Shown here piece after piece: positions 1 through 4,877 of a DNA stretch of 5,044 nucleotides (its first letter is position 1; every line of letters begins with the position of its first letter). The translations under genes were made by a program, and so were the position numbers. The stretch lies in NCBI GenBank assembly GCA_947587565.1, contig CANPYA010000088.1, positions 1 to 5,044 of the forward strand, given 5' to 3'. Below the pieces are notes generated by a model. It saw only the letters and a list, made by a program, of their open reading frames with translations. It searched no databases and was not told where the DNA came from. This DNA is from an uncultured Bacilli bacterium. Lineage in GTDB: Bacteria > Bacillota_I > Bacilli_A > RF39 > UBA660.

Positions 1-5
1 TACAC

Positions 6-38
6 AAAAAAATAACTACTCTGATAAAATAGTTATTT
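6..38 (-). terminator. Intrinsic terminator of RNA C
   Basis: A 9-bp perfect stem (30-38 with 10-18, AAATAACTA/TAGTTATTT in the transcript) with an 11-nt loop runs straight into seven U's (12 to 6). The stem is AT-rich but long and followed by a perfect U-tract. The 5' arm can instead pair with AGTTAT just upstream (about 46-51), which would break the terminator. Confidence 0.7.
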
Positions 39-293
39 CTAGTTTCATAACTCATCGCATCATTTAAAATTACTCTCCATAATTTTAAATATAACCATTA
101 TATTATCAGTATATGGGGCGAATCGCTTATCTTTAGAGTTTAACTTTCTCTTAAACAATTGCTTCTGTCTAGCGCAGATAAGATTATTTTTTATATAATT
201 TATTTACTAACAATATATCGTTCACACATATCGACATTATTATATAAATAATAACTACTAGATATGACTACTAAATACATTATTCTACTAGAC
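6..293 (-). ncRNA. Predicted structured small RNA C (about 288 nt)
   Basis: No credible protein gene lies here. A strong minus-strand promoter (300-329) predicts a start near 293, and an intrinsic terminator ends the transcript near 6. Several pairings can be seen. The 5' end (288-294) is complementary over 7 bp to 166-172. AATCTTATC/GATAA-GC-GATT pairs 177-185 with 121-131 with a 2-nt bulge. Inside that domain, a GTTTAA/TTAAAC hairpin joins 151-156 to 138-143. An 11-bp perfect stem pairs 80-90 with 62-72 and has a 7-nt loop that reads TGGAGAG on the transcript. The first 40 nt hold three copies of (T/C)TAGTAG. It matches no RNA family I know. It could be a stand-alone sRNA or an attenuated leader of a gene beyond the left edge. 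The promoter and terminator are seen directly; the RNA itself is inferred. Confidence 0.5.
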
Positions 294-299
294 AATATT

Positions 300-329
300 A
301 TTATATGCCAAGTTTAAATAATTTGTCAA
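300..329 (-). promoter_or_regulatory. Sigma-A type promoter for RNA C
   Basis: On the minus strand, a perfect TTGACA (329-324) is followed by an 18-nt spacer and a perfect TATAAT (305-300). The expected start is near position 293. Both hexamers are full consensus, the strongest promoter match in the left block. Confidence 0.75.
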
Positions 330-381
330 TATTTTTGAACGAATTTCTTCAAAAAATTTTACAATAGCTAAAAATTAAGGC

Positions 382-448
382 AAAAAACAAGATAACTTCG
401 ACCGGCAAGATTGGAATACAATCAGTAAACCGGTTAGAAATTATCCTG
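382..448 (-). terminator. Long hairpin with six-U tract
   Basis: The hairpin described for RNA B (448 to 388, with an ACCGG/CCGGT core) is followed at once by TTTTTT (387-382) on the minus strand. It would terminate both RNA B and any read-through from RNA A. The opposite strand lacks a matching U-tract, so the orientation is clear. Confidence 0.65.
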
Positions 449-454
449 TTTATA
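382..454 (-). ncRNA. Predicted small RNA B (about 70 nt, one long hairpin)
   Basis: The promoter at 461-489 predicts a start near 454, and the transcript ends in a U-tract at 387-382. Almost the whole RNA folds into one long imperfect hairpin. The lower stem pairs 448-437 (CAGGATAATTTC) with 399-388 (GAAGTTATCTTG) with mismatches. A GC-rich ACCGG/CCGGT helix lies above it, followed by an internal loop and an apical GATTG/CAATC hairpin with a 5-nt loop. It has no start codon with a Shine-Dalgarno site. It could be a true sRNA or just a strong terminator with a nearby spurious promoter. Its position between RNAs A and C suggests one locus. Confidence 0.42.
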
Positions 455-460
455 TTAAGA

Positions 461-489
461 ATATTAACATGAATTACTACACATGTCAA
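461..489 (-). promoter_or_regulatory. Promoter for RNA B, extended -10
   Basis: On the minus strand, TTGACA (489-484) is followed by a 17-nt spacer and TAATAT (466-461). The TG of an extended -10 element (TGT before the hexamer) lies at 469-467. The -10 hexamer matches consensus at only 4 of 6 positions, but the perfect -35 and the TGn motif compensate. Confidence 0.5.
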
Positions 490-501
490 TACGATATAAT
501 G

Positions 502-539
502 AAAAGAGAACCAAAGAAAAAATTTCTTATTAGTTCTCT
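502..539 (-). terminator. Terminator-like hairpin after the pseudoknot repeats
   Basis: AGAGAAC (539-533) pairs with GTTCTCT (511-505). An inner AAGAAA/TTTCTT helix (528-523 with 519-514) extends the stem. UUUU (505-502) follows and is then broken by a C. The short U-tract could allow some read-through, as at the leaky terminators between type III antitoxins and their toxins. Confidence 0.5.
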
Positions 540-546
540 ACCATTT

Positions 547-644
547 TCCCGCGGAATTATTTATTACTCGCTAACCATCCGTAAGCGAGAAACATCGTCG
601 CACAGAATTATTTATTACTCGCACCATCTGTAAGCGAGAAACAT
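547..644 (-). repeat. Two tandem 49-nt units, each a possible H-type pseudoknot
   Basis: Unit 1 is 644-596 and unit 2 is 595-547 on the minus strand; both begin ATGTTTCTCGCTTAC. In unit 1, stem 1 is CTCGC (638-634) with GCGAG (622-618), and loop bases ACAGA (631-627) pair with downstream TCTGT (606-602). In unit 2, stem 1 gains a pair (CTCGCT 589-584 with AGCGAG 572-567), and CGGA (581-578) pairs with TCCG (555-552). The A-U pair in unit 1 becomes G-C in unit 2 by changes on both sides. Both units keep an identical AU-only 11-nt loop (TAATAAATAAT), the usual place for an A-rich third loop. The repeats are seen directly; the fold is inferred from complementarity. Confidence 0.7.
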
Positions 645-679
645 TTTCAAAAATGGTGTACTCTTTCGAATACTTCTAT

Positions 680-708
680 AATTTAATACATTTTTTTAAC
701 TTTGTCAA
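680..708 (-). promoter_or_regulatory. Promoter for RNA A
   Basis: On the minus strand, a perfect TTGACA (708-703) is followed by a 17-nt spacer and TAAATT (685-680, 4 of 6 matches). The expected start is near 673. It is divergent from the plus-strand promoter at 740-768. Confidence 0.5.
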
Positions 709-717
709 CCGGACAAA
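701..717. promoter_or_regulatory. Inverted repeat between divergent promoters, possible operator
   Basis: TTTGTC (701-706) and GACAAA (712-717) form perfect 6-bp arms around AACCG. The repeat covers the minus-strand -35 box (703-708) and lies about 22 bp from the plus-strand -35 box. A protein bound here could control RNA A and perhaps the 69-aa gene. It lacks a U-tract directly after either arm, so it is a poor terminator. Operator function is inference only. Confidence 0.3.
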
Positions 718-739
718 ATAAAAATTTTAAGTATAAGGT

Positions 740-768
740 TTGACTAAGTTTTAAATAACACCTATAAT
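740..768 (+). promoter_or_regulatory. Consensus promoter for the 69-aa Rpn-tail gene
   Basis: TTGACT (740-745), a 17-nt spacer and a perfect TATAAT (763-768) predict a start near 775. That leaves a leader of about 24 nt before the start codon at 799, with the ribosome binding site in the middle. Confidence 0.8.
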
Positions 769-798
769 TTAATTAAGAAATAAAATGGAGGTAAAATT

Positions 799-1008
799 AT
801 GCAAGATATCATAGACTATGTATTTGAATGGAATAACGAATCATCCAAAAATGGATTAGAAAGATTAATTGAAGATAGATGTAATGAAGCCGAAGAAAAA
901 GCAAAAATAAAAATAGCTAAAAATATGCTTAATCTAAATATTTCTCTTGCTAATATTGAAAAATCTACGGGGTTATCTAAAAGTCAAATAGAAAGCATTA
1001 AAAGATAA
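799..1008 (+). CDS. Small protein resembling the C-terminal tail of Rpn/YhgA-like nucleases
   Basis: This 69-aa acidic protein has no signal peptide or membrane segment. Residues 30-67 (an E/K-rich helix, then KIKIAKNMLNLNISLANIEK and STGLSKSQIESI) match the pattern that ends many Rpn-family proteins (PDDEXK_2, recombination-promoting nuclease/putative transposase). That tail resembles a small helix-turn-helix. No nuclease domain is present, and an in-frame TAA at 781-783 rules out a longer reading frame. The start is secure: GGAGG at 787-791 lies 7 nt before ATG, behind a consensus promoter. In Escherichia coli, short C-terminal proteins made from inside rpn genes block the full-length toxic nuclease, so this could be a free-standing inhibitor. 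It could equally be a surviving fragment. The family call is from memory of the tail pattern, not from a search. Confidence 0.7.
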   Translation: MQDIIDYVFEWNNESSKNGLERLIEDRCNEAEEKAKIKIAKNMLNLNISLANIEKSTGLSKSQIESIKR

Positions 1009-1028
1009 GCACCAAACTTATCTTTTTT
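1000..1028. terminator. Bidirectional terminator shared by two convergent genes
   Basis: AAAAGATAAG (1000-1009) and CTTATCTTTT (1017-1026) form a 10-bp stem with a 7-nt loop. The plus strand continues to a six-T run (1023-1028), and the minus strand gives a four-T run. Both stop codons (plus 1006-1008, minus 1020-1018) lie inside the hairpin, so one element serves the Rpn-tail gene and the 245-aa gene. Confidence 0.75.
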
Positions 1029-1755
1029 GAATGCATTTATTTCTAACCTTCTTTAAATTTAACCATTTTGCATTATCTTGTTTAAATGTCTCTAACTCTT
1101 CCCATAAATATTCTTTCCTATGACTATTTAAATATTCTTCTTGTTCTTTACCTAAATCATAATCTAGATCATCTTTAATTGCATTAAATCTTTTTAATTC
1201 CAATTCATAGGCTTTAATTACTTCTTTAACACTAGTTATAAATTGTAAAGCATTAGAAAATCCTTGATTATACAAAGAATACTCTTTTAAAAAACTAACT
1301 ATATAATTATTGAATCTCTTAAATAATTCTCCCTCATTATATTCGGGCATTATATAAAGTGAATTATCAGTATTATCTAAATTAATTAATTGAATTTGTT
1401 CATTATCTTTAACACTATAAAAGATACTAAAACTTTTATAGTTAAATCTTTCTTCTTTAGTACTCTTTGAAACATTTTCTAACTCTACTGCATCATTTAC
1501 CGCTGTACTTTTAAAATAAAAATCTAATATTTGCGGAAAAATAACATTAAGAAAATAATTAATTTCTAAATTTAATCTTGTATCAATATCTTGGGGTACT
1601 TCCTTTGCTATTTCCAAATATTCTTTAAATTTCTTTAAAGTTATTTCTTTCTCTCTTTTTATCTTTTCTTCTCTTAATCTTTGTATCTCTTTTTCTTTAA
1701 TTCTTTCTTGAATTAACACTTCACAATACATACCATAATCTTCATAAGCACTCAT
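1018..1755 (-). CDS. Hypothetical coiled-coil-rich protein, 245 aa
   Basis: I do not recognise this protein. It has no signal peptide and no membrane segment, so it is probably cytoplasmic. Residues about 14-52 are dense in E, K and R (IQERIKEKEIQRLREEKIKR) and should form a long helix or coiled coil. A more hydrophobic stretch around 63-82 (NLEINYFLNVIFPQILDFYF) and a middle part with alternating hydrophobic residues (about 105-140) suggest a folded domain. The C-terminal third is again charged and helical, ending in basic residues. The start is supported by AAAGAGG (1770-1764), 8 nt before ATG. It lies 46 nt downstream of efp but beyond a good terminator, and I see no clear promoter in that gap. 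Expression may rely on read-through or a promoter inside efp. Base composition is like its neighbours. Confidence 0.75.
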   Translation of the reverse strand: MSAYEDYGMYCEVLIQERIKEKEIQRLREEKIKREKEITLKKFKEYLEIAKEVPQDIDTRLNLEINYFLNVIFPQILDFYFKSTAVNDAVELENVSKSTKEERFNYKSFSIFYSVKDNEQIQLINLDNTDNSLYIMPEYNEGELFKRFNNYIVSFLKEYSLYNQGFSNALQFITSVKEVIKAYELELKRFNAIKDDLDYDLGKEQEEYLNSHRKEYLWEELETFKQDNAKWLNLKKVRNKCIQKR

Positions 1756-1786
1756 AACAATTACCTCTTTCCTTCTTTAAAGCCAG

Positions 1787-1810
1787 AAAAAAAGAACCCC
1801 TTTAGGCTCT
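1787..1810 (-). terminator. Intrinsic terminator of the rpmG-efp unit
   Basis: AGAGCC (1810-1805) pairs with GGTTCT (1798-1793) with one G-U pair, across a 6-nt loop, and runs into seven T's (1793-1787). The 5' arm is made of the last two sense codons of efp (Arg-Ala), and the stop codon lies in the loop. Confidence 0.75.
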
Positions 1811-2362
1811 TCCAGCATATTTACCATCACTAGTAGAAATTAAAATCTTTTCTCCTTCATTAATAAATAAAGGTACTTTAACTACTTTACCTGTTTCAAT
1901 CTTTGCATCTTTTTGCGCATTAGTTGCAGTATTACCTTTAACTGCCGGTACTGTTTCGACAACTTCATATTCAATTTTTTCTGGTAAAGTTATCCCAATA
2001 ATTTCTCCTTCATAAAAATCAATTGAAATATCAATGCCTTCTTTAATAAAGTCAGCATCACTACCTAAAATACTTCTAGGTACTTCAATTTGTTCATAAG
2101 TTTCATTATTCATAAAGACTAAATTATCGCCACTAGCATATAAATATTGAACTTTAGTCTTATCAATATGGGCTCTTGTTATTTTGATATTAGTATTAAA
2201 TGTTTGTTCAACAATAGAACCAGTTCTTAAATTTTTTAATTTAATTCTAACAAAAGCAGGTCCTTTACCAGGTTTAACATGTTGAAATTCTTGAATTAAA
2301 CAAAGATTACCATCAATAATAACAGTCATGCCATTTTTAATATCATTAATATTTATGTTCAT
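1802..2362 (-). CDS. efp: Elongation factor P
   Basis: EF-P binds between the P and E sites of the ribosome and helps form peptide bonds at runs of proline. The 186-aa length is typical. Three beta-barrel domains are recognisable: an N-terminal KOW-like domain (about 3-62), a central OB domain (about 67-128, with QYLYASGDNLVFMNNETYEQ) and a C-terminal OB domain (about 130-186) ending in the family signature INEGEKILISTSDGKYAGRA. The functional loop reads HVKPGKGPAFVR, with the tip lysine at residue 33. Its PGKGP core is the form described for an EF-P subfamily active without lysine modification, unlike the PGKGAA loop of Bacillus. AGGAG (2374-2370) lies 7 nt before the start. It is 24 nt after rpmG and probably co-transcribed with it; it may also support translation of the PBP and other proline-containing proteins. 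Confidence 0.97.
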   Translation of the reverse strand: MNININDIKNGMTVIIDGNLCLIQEFQHVKPGKGPAFVRIKLKNLRTGSIVEQTFNTNIKITRAHIDKTKVQYLYASGDNLVFMNNETYEQIEVPRSILGSDADFIKEGIDISIDFYEGEIIGITLPEKIEYEVVETVPAVKGNTATNAQKDAKIETGKVVKVPLFINEGEKILISTSDGKYAGRA

Positions 2363-2386
2363 AAATTAACTCCTCTCTTTATTTTA

Positions 2387-2551
2387 TTATTTTTTTTCTT
2401 TTGCTACAACATTTTTACGACATTTAGGACAATATTTTTTGATTTCTAAACGTTCAGGATTATTCTTTTTATTTTTGCTTGTAGGACGTAATTCAGCACC
2501 ACATTCAGTACAACGCATTGTAACATAATTACGGTTTTCATTTTTAGCCAT
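2387..2551 (-). CDS. rpmG: 50S ribosomal protein L33 (bL33), zinc-binding form
   Basis: This 54-aa basic protein is part of the large ribosomal subunit near the E site. The translation begins MAKNENRNYVTMRCTECG and contains NPERLEIKKYCPKC, the L33 signature. Two CxxC pairs (C14/C17 and C41/C44) mark the zinc-binding C+ form; paralogues lacking cysteines are expressed under zinc shortage in many bacteria. AGGAGG (2564-2559) lies 7 nt before ATG. The gene follows the PBP gene by 44 nt and has its own promoter. It sits 24 nt before efp, so these two translation genes form one unit. The PBP-rpmG order is also found in staphylococci. Confidence 0.96.
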   Translation of the reverse strand: MAKNENRNYVTMRCTECGAELRPTSKNKKNNPERLEIKKYCPKCRKNVVAKEKK

Positions 2552-2581
2552 ATAAAATCCTCCTCACTTCTTTTCTCAACT

Positions 2582-2609
2582 ATTATATCAAACTTTTATT
2601 TATTTTCAA
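2582..2609 (-). promoter_or_regulatory. Extended -10 promoter for rpmG-efp
   Basis: On the minus strand, TTGAAA (2609-2604) is followed by a 16-nt spacer and a perfect TATAAT (2587-2582). TGA directly before the hexamer gives an extended -10. The -35 box lies in the last codons of the PBP gene. The expected start is near 2575, about 24 nt before the rpmG start codon. Confidence 0.72.
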
Positions 2610-4533
2610 AGAGAAAGTTTGTAATACCTGCAGAAATATAACGTGTAACATACACTTTACTATAATTATATTCTCTTTGGACATAAATATTTGGGGCCAT
2701 AACGACTAAACTATATTCGGGATTATCATAAGGAGCAAAACCCACAAAAGCAATCGAAGTAGTCTTTGTATCCATTACGCCATCATTATTGGTATCGATA
2801 AATGTTTCACTTGTACCCGTTTTTCCCGCCGGATTATATTTACTATTTATGTAACTTCGGGCGGTCCCACTAGTGGTTGCTAAATGCATCGCTTCTTTTA
2901 GTCGACTTAAATATTTATCTTCTAAACTAACTTTATTTACTATTTCATAATTATTTTTTAAAATAACTTCCTCGTTATTTCTTACCTCTTGCATCAAACT
3001 TGGTTTTCTTCTTGCTCCCATACTAGCCACTGTACTAACATATTGAAATAATTCAATCGGTGTATAAGTATCATATTGCCCAATACTTAAATTAAGAAGT
3101 AAATCACTTTGAGCTAAACTTCCCTTTATACCCGTCATCTCATTCGGTAAATCAATCCCCGTTAAAGCGCCTAGTCCATATTCTTTAAAAACACCCCGAA
3201 ATTTATTAAAATCCGCTTCAGTAGTGGGTAATTTCATATTATAAGTGTAATTATAACCCGTAAGACCAATCGCAATTCGAAATTGATAATAATTACTACT
3301 TTTAGCAATTGCTGTTAAATCATTTATTTTGCCTAAACTTTTATAACTACATTTAATCGGTACTTGATAAAGTTTCACACAACTATCTGTTACACTTGAC
3401 CCAATATCAATTACTCCATATTTATACCCTGTACTAATCGTTGCCATTTTCACAACTGACCCGACGGTATAAGAAGTATTAATTAAATTAGTATTCACAT
3501 TTTTAAATATTTCTTTATCTTTATCTAATAATTTTTGCCCACTTAAAGCCAGAATCTCTCCGGTACCAGGTTTACCCACAATACTATAAGTTTCGGTATA
3601 ATATTCCGTATTAGCTCTTTTTTTAATATTTAACATATTCTCTTTAATTAAACTTTCTAATTTTAACTGCACATCAATATCAATCGATAATACTAAATCA
3701 TAGCCACTTCTTCCTTCTTTAACTAACTCTAAAGTATTATCATCACTCACTAAATATAAATCTTTTTCCCCTTTTAAATAATCTTCATAATAACTTTCTA
3801 AATAAGATAAACCTACCGTATCATTTAAACTATACCCTTTTTCTAAATATTCTTCTTTTTTATCTTTCGGAATACTTCCAATAGTTCCAAAAATATCTTT
3901 TAAAGTATCCCCATAATTATAAACTCTTTCCCAAGTAAGTTCCGTAGTTATTCCTTTAATATTGGCATTTATTAATGTATTGTATTCATCGTCACTAATA
4001 CCCTTAACAATTTCTTTTTTCTCATAAGAATACCCTTTATTCATTAAAGCATAAATCGTCGCAATTTCTTTTTCTTCATCACTAAACTTATTTAACTCTT
4101 TATCTGTAATTCTTTCTATTTTTAAATTCTTAATATCTTCACTACTTAACTTTCTTCTTTCATATAAATCCCATTCTTCCTTTTTTATTAAATCATCCCC
4201 ATTATTATGAGTTAATAAATAATAATTTTTAAAACTATTTTTATTTATTTCCACATTTAAAATCTTACTTAAATCTTTTGCAATCTCCAATTCTTCTTTT
4301 ATCGTTATACCTTTTTCTTTCGTATAAAAAACCGTTTTAACTCCCTTATTATCCACTAAAACTTTACCATTCCGATCAAGTATTCTTCCTCTGGGGGCAC
4401 TTTCCCCATAGACATAATTAGTGGTCTTTTCTAAAAGTTTAGCCTTGTATACATCCCTCTCATATATATTTATATATAATACTCTTCCTATAAGCATTAA
4501 AAAGATAATTATTAATATTCCGTATCTTTTCAT
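2596..4533 (-). CDS. Class B penicillin-binding protein 2 (peptidoglycan transpeptidase)
   Basis: This 645-aa membrane-anchored DD-transpeptidase cross-links peptidoglycan and is a beta-lactam target, of the PbpA/PBP2 or staphylococcal PBP3 type. A short basic N-terminus precedes one membrane segment (about 5-23), with the rest outside. The dimerisation/pedestal region opens with PRGRILDRNG (47-56) and includes TVGLSYLESYYEDYLKG (239-255). The transpeptidase domain (about 312-642) holds all three active-site motifs: SVVK (S359 nucleophile, K362), SSN (412-414) and KTGT (571-574), plus SIGQY (483-487). Odd feature: DTNNDGVMD (580-588), just after KTGT, looks like an EF-hand-type calcium loop. 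GGTGG (4542-4538), only 4 nt before ATG, is a modest ribosome binding site. It is divergent from the yqfT-like gene. Without an adjacent rodA or ftsW, an elongation or division role cannot be assigned. Confidence 0.95.
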   Translation of the reverse strand: MKRYGILIIIFLMLIGRVLYINIYERDVYKAKLLEKTTNYVYGESAPRGRILDRNGKVLVDNKGVKTVFYTKEKGITIKEELEIAKDLSKILNVEINKNSFKNYYLLTHNNGDDLIKKEEWDLYERRKLSSEDIKNLKIERITDKELNKFSDEEKEIATIYALMNKGYSYEKKEIVKGISDDEYNTLINANIKGITTELTWERVYNYGDTLKDIFGTIGSIPKDKKEEYLEKGYSLNDTVGLSYLESYYEDYLKGEKDLYLVSDDNTLELVKEGRSGYDLVLSIDIDVQLKLESLIKENMLNIKKRANTEYYTETYSIVGKPGTGEILALSGQKLLDKDKEIFKNVNTNLINTSYTVGSVVKMATISTGYKYGVIDIGSSVTDSCVKLYQVPIKCSYKSLGKINDLTAIAKSSNYYQFRIAIGLTGYNYTYNMKLPTTEADFNKFRGVFKEYGLGALTGIDLPNEMTGIKGSLAQSDLLLNLSIGQYDTYTPIELFQYVSTVASMGARRKPSLMQEVRNNEEVILKNNYEIVNKVSLEDKYLSRLKEAMHLATTSGTARSYINSKYNPAGKTGTSETFIDTNNDGVMDTKTTSIAFVGFAPYDNPEYSLVVMAPNIYVQREYNYSKVYVTRYISAGITNFLFENK

Positions 4534-4565
4534 AATTCCACCATTATTAGTATGGTTTTATTAAA

Positions 4566-4594
4566 AGTATAGTATTCATTTTATTTTTTTCGAA
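4566..4594 (-). promoter_or_regulatory. Possible promoter for the PBP gene
   Basis: On the minus strand, TATACT (4571-4566) has a weak TTCGAA (4594-4589) 17 nt upstream. The expected start near 4559 would give a leader of about 26 nt. The second candidate -10, TATAAT (minus strand within about 4600-4606), is also possible. The intergenic region is very AT-rich, so chance matches are likely. Confidence 0.3.
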
Positions 4595-4616
4595 TACATT
4601 ATAATAGGTGGTCAAG

Positions 4617-4877
4617 ATGTATAATTTAATTGTTAATTATATGAGTAAGATAACAAAAGAAGATATGAATAATTTTGCTCTTAGTAAAGGTGTTAATCTA
4701 TCCGAAAGTGAATTAGATTTTACTTATGATTTTGTTATGAAAAACTATCAAAACTTTTTAAAAAATCCTAAATTATTTAATATTGAACGCTACAAAAATC
4801 ATTACACAGAAGAAAACTTTAGTAAAATTACTAAAGTCTTCAATGAATATTTTCAAAAATATGCCAGTTACTTATAA
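4617..4877 (+). CDS. DUF2624 / YqfT-like small conserved protein
   Basis: This 86-aa protein of unknown function resembles YqfT of Bacillus (DUF2624): an N-terminal MYNLIVNYMSKITKEDM, then helical segments with SKGVNLSESELDF and a C-terminal amphipathic helix. It has no signal peptide or membrane segment. Its place next to nfo and near a class B PBP is the same as that of yqfT in Bacillus, which strengthens the match. The ATG at 4617 is preferred over the in-frame GTG at 4608, because AGGTGG (4606-4611) then sits 5 nt upstream as ribosome binding site, whereas the GTG lies within that site. Its stop overlaps the nfo stop tail-to-tail by 10 bp. A TATAAT at 4600-4605 abuts the ribosome binding site and would give an almost leaderless mRNA, so the true promoter is probably further upstream. 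Confidence 0.72.
   Translation: MYNLIVNYMSKITKEDMNNFALSKGVNLSESELDFTYDFVMKNYQNFLKNPKLFNIERYKNHYTEENFSKITKVFNEYFQKYASYL

Larger units (their letters stand above)
502..673 (-). ncRNA. Predicted small RNA A with tandem pseudoknots
   Basis: A minus-strand promoter (680-708) predicts a start near 673, and a hairpin with a short U-tract ends the RNA near 502, giving about 170 nt. Near the 5' end, ACCATTTT (657-650) is complementary to AAAATGGT (547-540), which could close a domain around two tandem 49-nt units. Each unit can form an H-type pseudoknot (see the repeat entry). A local CATTT/AAATG hairpin competes with the closing stem. The layout of repeated pseudoknots followed by a terminator hairpin is that of type III antitoxin RNAs (ToxI family). 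In those systems a toxin endoribonuclease gene of about 150-200 codons follows the terminator, and none is present here. The function is unknown. Confidence 0.5.

Noticed and set aside
16..63. Tiny leader-peptide candidates after the GGAGAG loop of RNA C (ATG at 63 and at 48)
   Set aside because: The first encodes only three residues. The second (10 residues) has a poor ribosome site and lies over the terminator. There is no run of one amino acid as in classical attenuators.
55..80. Resemblance of the GGAGAGTA...ATGATGCG stretch to the start of a tetrahydrofolate riboswitch
   Set aside because: The rest of the conserved core and the closing 3' strand are absent before the terminator, so the likeness is probably chance.
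200..280. 26-codon minus-strand frame near the 5' end of RNA C
   Set aside because: There is no ribosome binding site before the ATG and no recognisable toxin-like hydrophobic pattern. A frame of this length is expected by chance.
547..644. CRISPR array
   Set aside because: There are only two units with near-contiguous repeats, no spacers of unique sequence between them, and no cas gene in the window. The internal stem and compensatory change fit an RNA fold better.
547..644. Short reading frames starting at the ATG of each 49-nt unit on the minus strand (9 and 12 codons)
   Set aside because: They have no Shine-Dalgarno site, very short length and different lengths in the two units. The differences between units preserve base pairing rather than a frame.
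502..673. Complete type III toxin-antitoxin system
   Set aside because: The repeated pseudoknots and terminator fit the antitoxin half, but there is no toxin-sized frame downstream on the minus strand within the window. Neither the 69-aa nor the 245-aa protein has a ToxN-like appearance or the right position.
1..739. Known large RNAs (tmRNA, RNase P RNA, SRP RNA, T-box) or tRNA genes
   Set aside because: I looked for their conserved stretches (for example the T-box AGGGTGG region, the RNase P GAGGAAAGTCC region, the tRNA T-arm GTTCGA context) and found none on either strand.
4608..4616. GTG at 4608 as start of the YqfT-like gene
   Set aside because: The GTG overlaps the AGGTGG ribosome binding site that is properly placed for the ATG at 4617.
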